From Trichopria drosophilae (taxonomy: Eukaryota > Arthropoda > Insecta > Hymenoptera > Diapriidae), in contig CM059584.1 of the NCBI GenBank assembly GCA_030407085.1, positions 491,501 to 555,500 of the forward strand: a stretch of DNA of 64,000 nucleotides. Direction: 5' to 3'. Within the stretch, counting starts at the first letter, position 1, and each line of letters opens with the position of its first letter. The notes beneath the pieces were generated by a model that searched no databases, was not told the DNA's origin, and saw only the letters and a program-made list of their open reading frames with translations. Of this stretch, positions 46,282 to 57,489 are shown one piece after another. The translations under genes were made by a program, and so were the position numbers.

Positions 46282-46407
46282 TACCTAACACGGGTGTAAA
46301 GTATAACTGTTACGCATCGGTCGGGAATTTTACACATCACTCGGCGCCTCGTATGTATATAGTTCCCACCCGATGCGTAAAAGTACACTTTACACCCTTG
46401 TTAGGTA
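46282..46407. mobile_element. 126-bp MITE next to the GTAAAGT element
   Basis: Inverted ends TACCTAACACGGGTGTAAAG and CTTTACACCCTTGTTAGGTA, with inner TTACGCATCGG / CCGATGCGTAA. It lies 11 bp from the preceding element and shares its GTAAAGT words. A shortened relative sits at 48783-48829. Confidence 0.65.
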
Positions 46408-48782
46408 ATATACTATTTTTCTGTTTTTCTAACATTGTGTCTTATTTAACTAATAACATCGTAGATAATGTTTGCAATTTTTGTATATTTGTTTCAATAC
46501 ATGGAGAATAACTTTCACCAGAAATATCCGTAGATGCCATGAAACTTCCTATGCCGCATTAGTTTTCGGTGTTCCACAATCCACATTCGGATTTCGAACA
46601 CCGAAAAAATTGATGATCGCACAACATATTCATGTGCACAACCGCAACAGATCCCGCATTAACACTTACCGTAACCATAACCTATATTGTAATATACCGT
46701 GATTAATGACTAGTATTATGCTTTTGATTGTCATAACAATTTTGATAAAAACTTCTCGTGTAGAATGTTACACAAAGCGATCAAATTTTGAGTTCTTAGA
46801 ATCCAAAATAGAGTCCCAGGTTCCCCATCCTAAATTAATTTTGATTTCCATTCGTTTGCTGAATGTTGACAAAATATGAATCTTGTATGTGTATAATGAA
46901 AGTGTTATATTGAATTTATCAGTAGCATAGCACTTTCTTTCCCAAGGGAGCAAAACACATTTTCCCGGAAGCAAATTTTTCACGCTCTGACTGGAAAATA
47001 GTAGTTTGCTCTCTTCATCACGGGAGCAAAACAGCAGGTTTAGGTATAAGAAAATAGTATGTGCAACAAGAAAGAATAGATATTTGCAGGTATAAAAAAT
47101 ATAAAAAATCACTTCGCTCTAGCGTCAAACCCGTCGGAAAATGCCCATTTTTCTCCCTAAGTTACATAATGAACTAATAATAATATATACGATTGAATCA
47201 TTTTATTGGCATGTCAAAAATAAACTTCCATCAACTCTGTGGCAAGTTAGATTTGAACAGTTGACAAAAAAATGATGTTTTGTTTCAGTGTTTTTCCAAA
47301 ATTTTGCTAGGATTTTTTTGAGAAGTGATTCCAACATTTTTATATAAAAATATCAGTTTTTATTATTCAATATGGCCCAAAACTTATACTCAATAAAACT
47401 TTTAGAAAATATAACATTAAAACTGGTAATATAATGTGAATGCAGCATTTTCCTTAAAAAAAAAAATTATAATGTTTAGAAATACTAAATATTATTAAAT
47501 TTGGTTAAATTAGTATTTTATAACATTTAATAAATAAATAGATTTAAAAACATTCATAAATTCGTAGGATAACAATATAATTTTTTGCAAAAAATGATTG
47601 AAAATCATAAATAAAGAACTAATTTTACATAAAATGTTCAATTATACTAAGGAAATGGTGAAAAACAATTTATATTAAATTTTAGACATTAGAATTGATT
47701 GTGACTGTTTCTTTATGAAACTTTCTTAAAACCTAATCGAATCTTTCTAACTTTAACAATAGTATTCACAACATATATTAATATTTTTTAAATTTCAACT
47801 TTTATGTAAATTGTCTACTTAACATATTTTTTAGGGTTAAATCTCTTCAAATTAAGTTTATTCGGTAAAATAAATTTTATTTTCATTTACTCTTAGTACT
47901 GTTAATTCCCAAGTATATTTTTTCTGCAATTTTGTTTTCTCGAATTCGCTGATGTCATCCGATTTTCTTTACTTCCTGTCGTTTTGCGGATTATGATCTA
48001 TTCGCTACTTTTTTAAACACTCTTAATTAATTCCCTCCAGTATTTCCTTTAGTGACCTGTTTGTGCAGTGTTTTTTTTATCAGTGTTTATTTTTTAACTT
48101 TGTCTACTGTTTCAACGTATTTTAACATCTACTTGATTGCTACTTGAATGCTTTTCAACATTTTATTTGTACATTGTAAGTTACCGCCATCCATAACTAT
48201 ATAAGCAGTAATGGAGTCCGATATAATTTTTTTTTAGTTCATCCTTTTACTTTAAAGTTTATTAACTTTATTTTCAATTAAGGTAATATTGTAAATTATT
48301 TATGATTCGCTACTCAAATTTCATTATCAAAAGCACCGTCCAACTAGGGAAGGAATTATATTGTAAGTTATTTTGCATATAACATTTTCCCCACGTGTTT
48401 TTTATTAAAATTGTCTATTTATTAATCATTAATCGTACATTTTGAAATGAGGAAGCGAAGTAGCACATAGTATTTTCTCCTACGAGAGCGTGTTAACAAA
48501 ATAGTATTTTGCTCTCAGATTGCGAAAAAGGTGTATTCTTCCCTAGGAAGAAAAAGCGCTATTTTATTTCCGCTTTATAGGTAGTATATTTAATTGAAAT
48601 TAATTGTACATGAACATAATTTTAATTTTCATTAATTTTAAACAATATTCAGGAAAGAAAGATTCAGCGTCTACATTAAATTGTATAATATTTTCACAAT
48701 AGATTTTCTTAACTGAAAAGGGTAGATAATACTGATAAATTGGCTAAATTAATTGCAAGAAGAAAGTCTCGTTAAAACCCAC

Positions 48783-48829
48783 CTCCTGTAACACGTATGA
48801 AAAGTTTTACTTTGCGCCCTTGTTAGGTA
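48783..48829. repeat. shortened copy of the CCTAACA..GTAAAGT MITE end
   Basis: Ends GCGCCCTTGTTAGGTA, matching the right end of the 46282-46407 element. The left half is a degraded inverse, so only about 47 bp remain. Confidence 0.5.
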
Positions 48830-51201
48830 AAATCGTATAACATCATGGAAGTAAATTTTTGTTATTAAATTGCAGTTCGTTGTTTTAATAAATAAATTTT
48901 ACAATAACTACTATTCCACGATCGTTACTGTTTCTATTACCACAGAAAAAATAATGTTTACTTGTTAAACATTATTAATCGATAACGGGACGATATTCAT
49001 GATAAATGCTCCAGCACATATTTAATGATTTTATTCGATTTTGCGATCGGTTTGTAATGGAAGTCGTCCTTGGACGCTCCTCTCCCAGAAAAGCTACGAC
49101 ACACGTGCAAAACGGCAAAATTTGCACTACACTCTTTTTCTACCTAAAGTAAATCGGCAGAGAGAGGACGCTGCTTCTTCTTATGTTAATGTGGGACATC
49201 GTTTTTTTTAAACAGGTTCGCAAATTTGCTTTTTAACGATAATAAAAATACATTCGATAAATTTGGGAGATTGCCGCCAAAATTTTCCATTCTTCTTTTA
49301 GGGCCATTTTATCGTATTTTTTTTATTACAATAAAGAAATAATATGTATATAAATTTCGCATCTTTGTTGTCGACATAGTTTTCTTTAATACATGTTAAT
49401 GACGAATTAATTGAGCGAGACACTGACTGAGCGTTAGAATTTTCTCGCGAATTATCGCACCGGCGTAATGGAGGAAAGTGAAAGACGAGATTTTGCTTTC
49501 GTTGCAAATCCCATGGAGTCATTGACACACTCCCCGTGTCTTCCACTCTCTCTGAGTTCCGTAGAAAGATGCGGTCTTTTACCTGCTGACCCACTCTAAA
49601 CTTTTTAACAAAAGTTCATTTTTTAACAAGATATTTATTAATTATAAATAAACACAATTACTAAACTTCATTATATATTAATATTAAAACAAAATTAAAC
49701 AATATTAACAATTTTTGGATTTGATTTTTGTAAATAACTATGACCAGAGAAAAATAATTACTAACGAGCCAATAGAGACGTAAGCAAAAGAAGCCAATCA
49801 ACGTCGAAGGTGTGAGCTCTGTCTGTTAGATTTGCAATTCTAATCTCTCATTGCAGCTGACCGTGGAGTGAATTAAAATCGATCGCATTGCTCTATCGAG
49901 TAATATGATTCACGTCGTGTGAATCGAATTCGTTGAGGAATCCCAGAGAAATCACCGTTGCAAGAATAGAATCGCTAAGAATAAATCTCATAATTTTTAC
50001 AATTAAATTAGAAAATTCCATACTTTTGCTTCGACAAATATTCGTTTCATGTAGAAAAGTATCTATTTATTATCTTGGACAAAAATATGGAACCTTCTTC
50101 GCAAGAAAATGAATTGACGTTTTTCTCACAAGGTAGCAAAATCAATATTTTCGTTAAGAACTTTTTACATGGAAAAACTACCGGTAAGTTCCACAAATTC
50201 AACATCTAAAATTAGTACAACGTACAATAAGTAGGAGTGTCTCTAATTGGCCTCGGTTCACACGTCATTACATTAACATATTTTCGCATTGACAACTCCA
50301 CAAATAATTAACTCCGCAAAAAAGCGTGAACCAAAAAAAAGCGCATTTTCAATCGTCGCATAAATACAGGCAAATGAATTCCACTTCACAGTTTCAATTT
50401 CTATTGCTTTTGTTATTTTTTTTTCGTCTTACGTAAGTCGGTGCAAGGTTGCGGCAGAAGATGGGACAAAACCAATCGGCTTGACACTTCTGCCGACTGT
50501 GCGAAAAGGACAGAACAAAAAAATAATAAAATACAAAAAAAGCGTCGCGTCTTGAAACTTTATGGCTATAACGTAAAACCTGTCCGCGTGCCATAATTCA
50601 CGCCCGTTCCTTCTCTTTCTCGTTTCCTTTTTTATTCTCTAGTACTGTCTCGTAAAAGCAAATGCACTTATCTCGTATTAACAATATGTATGAGGCGCGT
50701 AGACGCTCTTTACAGTTTCGCTGCTTAAATCCAATATTGACAATAGGCGGATAAACGGGAGGTTCATTTTTTCGATGTTCGCTTCGTTGATCTATAAATA
50801 AAATGGCGCGTATAACAGTACGCTAATTCTGTGGTTCCTTAAAAAAAAAAAAAAATTAAAATGATTACCAAGTCGAATTACACCGCCTCAAGATTACCTT
50901 AACACGACTGACGTTGCGCTCGCTTCGAGTTAAAATAGCGATCTCGATCATCGAATTTAAATAATCAGGAAAGAAACGTGGAAAAAACACGCTTGGCGTT
51001 GTATCGCTAGTAACGAGAGGGAAAATGGCGCACATTTGTCCCACTTTTTGCTCCCGCGCCTTGTAGAGAGTGAAACAAGAAGAGAAGGCAGAGTTGCTCT
51101 TCCTGCTTCGCCGATAATCGCACGTGAGCATACGTTTATTCGCGTGTAAGTCGCGGACGTGCACTCCTACCTCAACGTGCACGCAATGATAATTTACCTC
51201 C

Positions 51202-51225
51202 GATGATGATGATGATGATGATGAT
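51202..51225 (+). repeat. (GAT)n microsatellite
   Basis: Eight perfect GAT units in the GC-rich island upstream of Pdp1. Confidence 0.9.
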
Positions 51226-51450
51226 AGCGGATTTCGAATGGATTGCAGGTACAAAACAAACCTACACAGCGATCCACTAGAAACTAAAAGTAAATTTTTA
51301 TTTCCAAAATATTGATCAACTGTGTTTGAATTTTATTAATATATACAATTACCCCTTAAAATATGAAGAAAAACATCGTTTACTAAATTTTAATCATACT
51401 TATACAAATATAAATATAAGCTTGACAGCCTATCAAAAATCTGACCCTAT

Positions 51451-51492
51451 CACGTGATACACTCATCCGCGTCACGTGAGAGCGCCCACGTG
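51451..51492. promoter_or_regulatory. triple CACGTG E-box cluster
   Basis: Perfect CACGTG at 51451-51456, 51473-51478 and 51487-51492, with a fourth at 51121-51126. The middle box is TCACGTGA and the third is CCACGTGAC. In flies and mammals, Pdp1 and its homologue Dbp are direct E-box targets of CLK/CYC (CLOCK/BMAL1). The cluster is 13.9 kb upstream of the first recognised Pdp1 exon. USF or MiT/TFE factors bind the same core, so the regulator is inferred. Confidence 0.5.
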
Positions 51493-51529
51493 ACGGCATT
51501 CTCTAAGACGATTGGTTCAATATCAGTCT

Positions 51530-51965
51530 TTTGGTCATATTTCAATTTATTTTACGGCCCTTGAAATTCTGGCAGAGACAAAACGCAAATTAATAACCTA
51601 ACACGCTAATTTTGCCATATTTACCCCAATTTTCTCGAAATTGCGATGTCATAACAAAATTCTGGCTTGCAACTGATTCTAAAATTGAAAATTACATCGG
51701 AAATAATACTTAAAGATTCTTATAGGCTACGATATAATTATGAACATGTCCAAAAACCCTAATTTGGACACATTTAACATCATTTATCTTGAAAATGCGA
51801 CATGATTGGACAATTATGTTGACGTCATCGTTTTTAACGTCAAAAATACTTTGTTTGTAAACAGTTTCTTTTCTGTTTCAAAACAAATCAAAATATGACC
51901 AAAACCGATAATTTGGACACATTTAACTCCACTTTTCTCGAAAATACGAAATGATTGGACAGTGT
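51530..51965 (+). repeat. degenerate ~140-bp tandem repeat, about three units
   Basis: AATTTGGACACATTTAAC recurs at about 51761 and 51909, each followed by TT.TC.TGAAAAT/TTTCTCGAAAAT and CGA.ATGATTGGACA. A more diverged unit begins near 51530 (GGTCATATTTCAATTT; later TTTCTCGAAATTGCGATG). Confidence 0.55.
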
Positions 51966-51984
51966 TATTTCCCTTCATTGTCTT

Positions 51985-52200
51985 TTTTAGGTTCCTGATT
52001 ACGAATTTGAAATGGGTTAAGAAAAATTCAAAATGGTGGATTCAACATGGCCGACGATTTTGAAAAAAATTATAGGTACTGTTTGAACAGTGTCACTCGT
52101 GAATTATTGTGTTGTCGTTCACTCTGAATCCAATAACTTTCAAAACTTCAAAATGGCGGATACATTATGGCTAACAAATATTTTAAAGAGCTTTGCTTTT
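51985..52200. repeat. fold-back family core fragments
   Basis: TGATTACGAATTTGAAATGG, TCAAAATGGTGGATTCAACA and, near 52147, TCAAAATGGCGGATACATTA match the internal core of the TTAA elements at 33 and 56 kb. No terminal repeats were identified. Confidence 0.45.
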
Positions 52201-54589
52201 ATCTGTTATCATTTCTACCAAGTTATAAAGGTCGGGTACAACATGCCGGACAAAAATTAAAATGTCTCCATTTGAAGGAATTTTGTTATTTCAGTTTCTT
52301 TTTACGATGATTATTAAATTTTGTTCAACTGAACATACTTATTGTTGATCACCATATTGTAAACAACATTTTAGATTTGAAAAAACTGTAAAAAATGTCG
52401 TCATAAAACATAGGTACAGTTTGCTCACAAATGAATTTATTTTAAAAAAATTGCGATTTTTACGATATTTGCTGGTAGCAGCCATAATAATGATAATATT
52501 AATATTAATAAAAAAAACACTTAGATCATATTGTACTTATAAAAAATTGATTTTTATTTATGATAGAAAACCCACAGATTTTATTACAATACGTAAAAAT
52601 AGGAATTTGTAAAATTACGCGACAGAATTCATTTCATCACCCATGTATATTCACTTCAAGTTACAATAACATTAATAGGTTATGTTTACCCCTAGCGGCA
52701 ATCATTAGAACAAGAATTTCTGGTCAAAATTACTTGATTAAAAATACTGGTAACTTCTACACGTTTTATTTGCAGTCATAAGACACCTTAAAAAGCACCT
52801 TTTCAAGACAGGTATCTTTAATAAAAAATGTTATTACATATAATTATCAATATTTAATATGATATCTTTAGATGCTGCAATATAAAACACGTAACTGAAG
52901 ATGGACAAAATTTATTATTTCAGATAATTTCCACAAGCCCATACTTACAAATCGAAGATCTGATATAAATTCGGGTATCTTCAAGCATATTCGGAAACGC
53001 TCGTTTACATATATAACATAACCTGCTGTACTCATGATTTCAGTAGAACCTTTGTATCATAATATTACTGAAGAAAGAATGGAAATAAAAAAATTAAATT
53101 ATAAAAATGTATCTGAAAATACTAACGAACGGTGATTCTATCTTGCTATTTACGTTCAGTTATCGAGAAAGCATGTACCCGGTTCATTGTCGAGTTTTCC
53201 AGATTTTAAAATAAATAGAAAAATTAAAAAAAATGTAAACTCCATTGAATACAACAACTTTGTTGAAAAAAAGTCATTTTTTTGCAGTGTTATTACGAAT
53301 TACTTACTATTGACTATCGGCTACTTGTCTAAATTAATTAAGTAAATATTGTTAATTACAACTGACATAATACTATATATTATGAATTATAAAATGTGCA
53401 TAAGAACTGTAGTTAAAAATAGCATAAAGAACATTATGATATCACCGATAATTACAGTAAGAATTTAAACAAAGTACAGAAAATTAAATCTTACTAAAAT
53501 CAAGGGAAACATGAAAATTGTATGCAATTATCTTTAATATTTACGAATTATATGTAATACATAGACATTTGTAATTATACGTACTTTATTTTTTCTCTGC
53601 AGTGCATAATAGAAAAAGAATGAACATATGCACCAAGAAGATAAATGTTTTAAAAACCGAATTCTAATAGAAGACTTATTTAAATTGCGGGTAAAGGAAG
53701 AAAAAAGACGGAAAAGACTAAAGCATGAAAAAGTCAGATTTCTCTTTTTCCTACGACGCGTTGATTCCAACCAAGCGGAAGTTCGGCGTATCAAACCGTC
53801 TTATTTCGCGTAAAAACTGCCTTTGTAAAATTACATCAATCGCGTTATGCGCATCAGGATTTTGCATCGACTTTTATTTTTTGCTGCTTCTTTGCGTTCT
53901 GTGTAACTAATTTTTATGCTATTATTTATTTGAATATCATCAATAATTTGTTTAAATTATTTCGAAGTTATGAGTATGTACTAAACAATTTCTAAGATTA
54001 GACTAACTAATTATGAACCGTGTTATATTTTTACAAGGTGGATAGTGAGATTTTTTTAGGAAATTGAATACCATTTTATTGTCATCTTGTATCTCAAAAA
54101 CTAAAATTGTTAATGTAATTTTTTACATTTTGTAACAAGTATCGATAGTGTAGGATTGTCCTAAAACTTTTCGTCGATTTCAGACAAATTAATTACCAAC
54201 GTGAGGAAGGAACTCTTTCTAACGTGAATGTTTTTATTAAAACTTACAATTTGTTGTAGACGAGAAGAGTATGAAAATAAACCTGCGTAATTTTCAATAG
54301 AAACAGTGCGCAGTTCCCGAGACAACGTTTTGTGTTAATTATAAGGAAATGTGTACCACTCACTTTTACTGACAGTCCGGTAATTCTTACGTTGTAAAAA
54401 TAATTAAAACGGTTGTTTCGTAATTGCATATTTTCCACATTTGTTAGAAAAGACAAATTTGAAAGTCGACATAGAGAAAATTCAATATTATAAACTTACT
54501 TAACCATTTTAAATGTATTTTTCGGCTCGAATTTGAAGCCTTGACTTAAAATGTCGATAAAACTTATACGCTCTATAGATTGGAAATGT

Positions 54590-55727
54590 GCCCACTCTAA
54601 CGAAACAGCGAATTAACACTCTAAGAGCGAAGTGTGACTCCATAAAGAATGTGATTTCATTCGGTAAGAGTCGTTTTTAACTAAAAAATATCGATTTTCA
54701 CTCCAAAAAGAGTAACTTCTCACTCCAAGAAATGTAGAGAGTAAACAAAGTGACTCTTGTCTCGAATAAGTATCTTGCTTCCACTTGATGAACGTTTGCA
54801 TTTTACCAAAACGAAAAAGTAATTTTCACTCCAAAAAGAGTACTTCTCACTAAATGTTGAGTATCTAAAGTGCATCTTGACTCATTCAAAAGAGTGTCTC
54901 AGTTTTACTTTATACTGACTTATTTTTGACCCAATTCGAAAAGTGATTCTTTATTTCTCGAGAGAAATGGCTCTTTTACAAAGAGTTAATTTTCATTCTA
55001 AGAATTTTAGAGTCGCCATTTGCGTGATTTTTTTTTAAAGAAGACTGATTTAGGTCAACATCGAGCCATTTGAACAAAGTATTGTTAATGTACTTACTTT
55101 TCAGTGTGACGAGTCACTCTTTATAGAGTGAAAAATCCTTTTTTATGGAGTAATAATTGAGCCATTCTAGTGAAAGGGCGAATTCTTAGTTTTTAAAAGT
55201 GAATTATCACTCAATGAGGAGTGAGTTTTTACTTTGTAAACAGTGAATTTTCATTCGTATTTTGGAGTGAAAATTCACTTGCTCACTGGACGGGGTAAGT
55301 TTCCACTTTATAAAGAGTGAATCTTCACTGTAATATATTACGAGAATACAATTTTTTTTATTGGAGTGATGATTCACTCTTTACAAATTGGATTACTCTA
55401 GAAAAATAGTGAATTCTCATTCTTAACGAATCACTTCTCCCTCTAAAATTTCACCTTTTTATGAAGAAAAAATCGATTCACTCCAGAGAAATATGGAATT
55501 TTCCCTCTCTTAAACTGCTGAGAATTCACTCTTACCAGTACATTGGTTAAAATGTCACTCCATGGAGATTGAATTTGAAGAGAGTACTCTCTAAATTCCT
55601 TGGAGTAAAAATTGAGCCACTCTTTCACGAAGAGTGAAATTTTCACTCTATTGAGAGAAATATTTCACTCTTCTAGGAGTGAGTTTTTCTTCTTTCCCTC
55701 TTCAAGGAGTGAAATTTTCACTCTTAA
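54590..55727. repeat. array of GAGTGA/TCACTC palindromes (~1.1 kb)
   Basis: About twenty degenerate copies of GAGTGAAAATTCACTC-like palindromes and half-sites, spaced irregularly by 20-60 bp. Two longer copies, TTTTCACTCCAAAAAGAGTA, occur near 54696 and 54823. The stretch is open to no protein frame. The array continues after a TTAA element at 56363-56410, and single motifs recur at 57365-57480 and 57750-57800. Confidence 0.7.
55580..55632. repeat. left arm of a ~48-bp inverted repeat spanning the TTAA element
   Basis: TACTCTCTAAATTCCTTGGA then GTAAAAATTGAGCCACTCTT is the inverse complement, with one or two mismatches, of the sequence at 56363-56408. With the later insertion removed, the GAGTGA array ends in a large fold-back. 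Confidence 0.7.
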
Positions 55728-56358
55728 CCCTTTCAGTCACAGGCGGACACCAGTGTCCCACCTAGATGCTCTCGTTTTTTTAAGGTTTTTGAACAGATAG
55801 TTCTCGATTTCAATGCGATTATTTTGTTCCTGGCTTTCCTAAGAGTCCAATAACTGTTAAAAGACAATAATATTACAAAATTATTTTAAATAATTATTTT
55901 TATTAACAAATTAGTACCAAAAAAGGCATAATTTTCAAAAGAAATTCATGTCAGGAAGAACTAATCGCTATTATTATTTGAAATTCGGTATGCCGGAGTT
56001 TTTGATGTCGCTGACTACGAATCCGGTGTCAGATTTTCAAATTTCAAAATGGCGGATCTAATATGGCCTACAAAAATTTTTAAAAATTATGATTTTGTCT
56101 AATATTTGGTATATAGGGGTTTTTATGTCGCTGATTACGAACCTAAATATAAAAAAAAAACGAAAAAAGAATACAAAACCCCTATATACCAAATATTAGC
56201 TAAATTCATTTTCTTTCAAATTTTTGGTCGGCCATATTGGATATGCCATTTTGAATTTTGAAGATCTGACACCGGATTCATAATCAGCGACCTCAAAAAC
56301 TCAAGTATACAAAATTTCAAAAAAATTCCGTGGCTGGAAAAATTCGTGACTGAAAGGG
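55728..56358. mobile_element. TTAA-flanked fold-back MITE (631 bp) inserted in the GAGTGA array
   Basis: Perfect TTAA duplication at 55724-55727 and 56359-56362. Perfect 13-bp inverted ends CCCTTTCAGTCAC / GTGACTGAAAGGG. The inner arms also pair: TCCGGTGTCAGATTTTCAAA with its inverse near 56260, and CTAATATTTGGTATATAGGG (56098) with its inverse at 56179-56198. A piggyBac-type mobilisation is inferred from TTAA targeting and the CCC-starting ends. No ORF. Confidence 0.8.
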
Positions 56359-56362
56359 TTAA

Positions 56363-56408
56363 TGAAAGAGTGGCTCAATTTTTATTCCAAGCAATTTAGA
56401 GAGTAGAG
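56363..56408. repeat. right arm of the ~48-bp inverted repeat
   Basis: TGAAAGAGTGGCTCAATTTT onward pairs with 55580-55628, showing that the TTAA element landed inside a pre-existing palindromic repeat. Confidence 0.7.
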
Positions 56409-56589
56409 TCATTTGTTACAATACCAGTTTGTACAATTCACTCGTACTTTCGGTGGATTTGGCTCAAGTTCCATAGGATATAAACGGTCCGAAGAAACCA
56501 GACTGGATTGAAATAAAAGGAAAAGTAGTAACCGGGCGTAGGAGTGAAAAATCGGTCGTAATGAGAATTTTCGTTGTTTATTTTGCGAT

Positions 56590-56960
56590 GGGGTCTGTGT
56601 GTGCGGTGCAGCAAGTCGTCGACCCGGTCCGAGGCGTGTCGCGCTTAATTGCACAAAAGTCGCTCGGTGTCCGGGCGATAGGACACGAAGCGAACACCTT
56701 CCTTTTTGCAAAACGACAATGCTCAGCCGGCATGTCGTGCCGCATGGAAACCCGGAGCCCGTGATTGTCAGTCCAGTGAAAGTTGCCCGAGCCACTTTCC
56801 TCCGATCACTCAGCTGCTTTCCGGGCTCAGAGATATCCTCTCTTTCCTTTACTCACCTACCTCCATCGGCCTCTCTCCGTCTCTCTTCCCCTCCAGAAAT
56901 ATGTAATTCAATTAATTCCTGTCCGATCCCTTTCTCTATCTTTATCGCACTTTTCAATCG
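56590..56960. promoter_or_regulatory. GC-rich island, function unknown
   Basis: GC-rich and CpG-containing. Overlapping open frames on both strands look compositional. No recognised domain and no clear exon signals, so it is a candidate enhancer or promoter only. Confidence 0.2.
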
Positions 56961-57489
56961 TTCCCCTTCGCCTGACTTCTGCTTCAGGAATCATGCCCAA
57001 ACTTGCAGATTTTACAAAATCAGAATTTCTTCAGATTGAACTCAAAAACTAAATTTTCAAAGTACTTTTTATTCAATTATGTATTTTTTTGTATCTTTGA
57101 AAATCATATTCGAATTTTTACGATAAAAGTTGGAGAGGTCAATGACCTCTCGACTCTTAAATTGCAGTGCAATATTTCGCCATGAATTATATTCATAATT
57201 GTTCATTTCTACAAAATTTTTGAAAATCCGATTGACAATTTCAGGATGAAAATCAGCAAAATCGGAATCAATCTGTTTTAATGGAAATATATCCTCGAAA
57301 TTTTAATATCCGATAAAATCCGTAAAATTTGTATACATCGTTTGTATGAGTTCAAAACTGTTTAGCTACCGATGAGAATTCACTCTTTATGAGGTGAAAA
57401 TTCACCCATTGAAGTGATACGTCACACTTTAAAAATAAAAAGTCACTCATGGTTCTAGAATGACTCCACTAAAATTGAATAGAAATTTT

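Larger units (their letters stand above)
37551..54589. other. no gene identified; presumed Pdp1 upstream introns and flank
   Basis: AT-rich with GC-richer islands near 38.0-38.3, 42.7-42.95, 43.55-43.8, 50.6 and 51.0-51.5 kb. Contains hairpin elements at 39.5, 46.1-46.4 and 48.8 kb and a tandem repeat at 51.5-52.0 kb. The open frames here show no recognisable family, and none gives an ATG frame with a phase-1 donor that I would call the missing Pdp1 N-terminus. Confidence 0.5.

Noticed and set aside
50865..51254. Minus-strand frame with a poly-Ser run as the missing Pdp1 N-terminal exon
   Set aside because: No ATG start; the poly-Ser comes from the (GAT)n microsatellite. The nearby donor (GGAG|GTAAAT) has the wrong phase for the exon at 37550.
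54590..55727. CRISPR array
   Set aside because: Eukaryotic context; repeat units are degenerate, irregularly spaced and palindromic, with no constant repeat-spacer length and no cas genes.
56409..57052. Overlapping frames of 60-146 codons on both strands
   Set aside because: GC-rich stretch with compositional open frames; no domain, no splice context.
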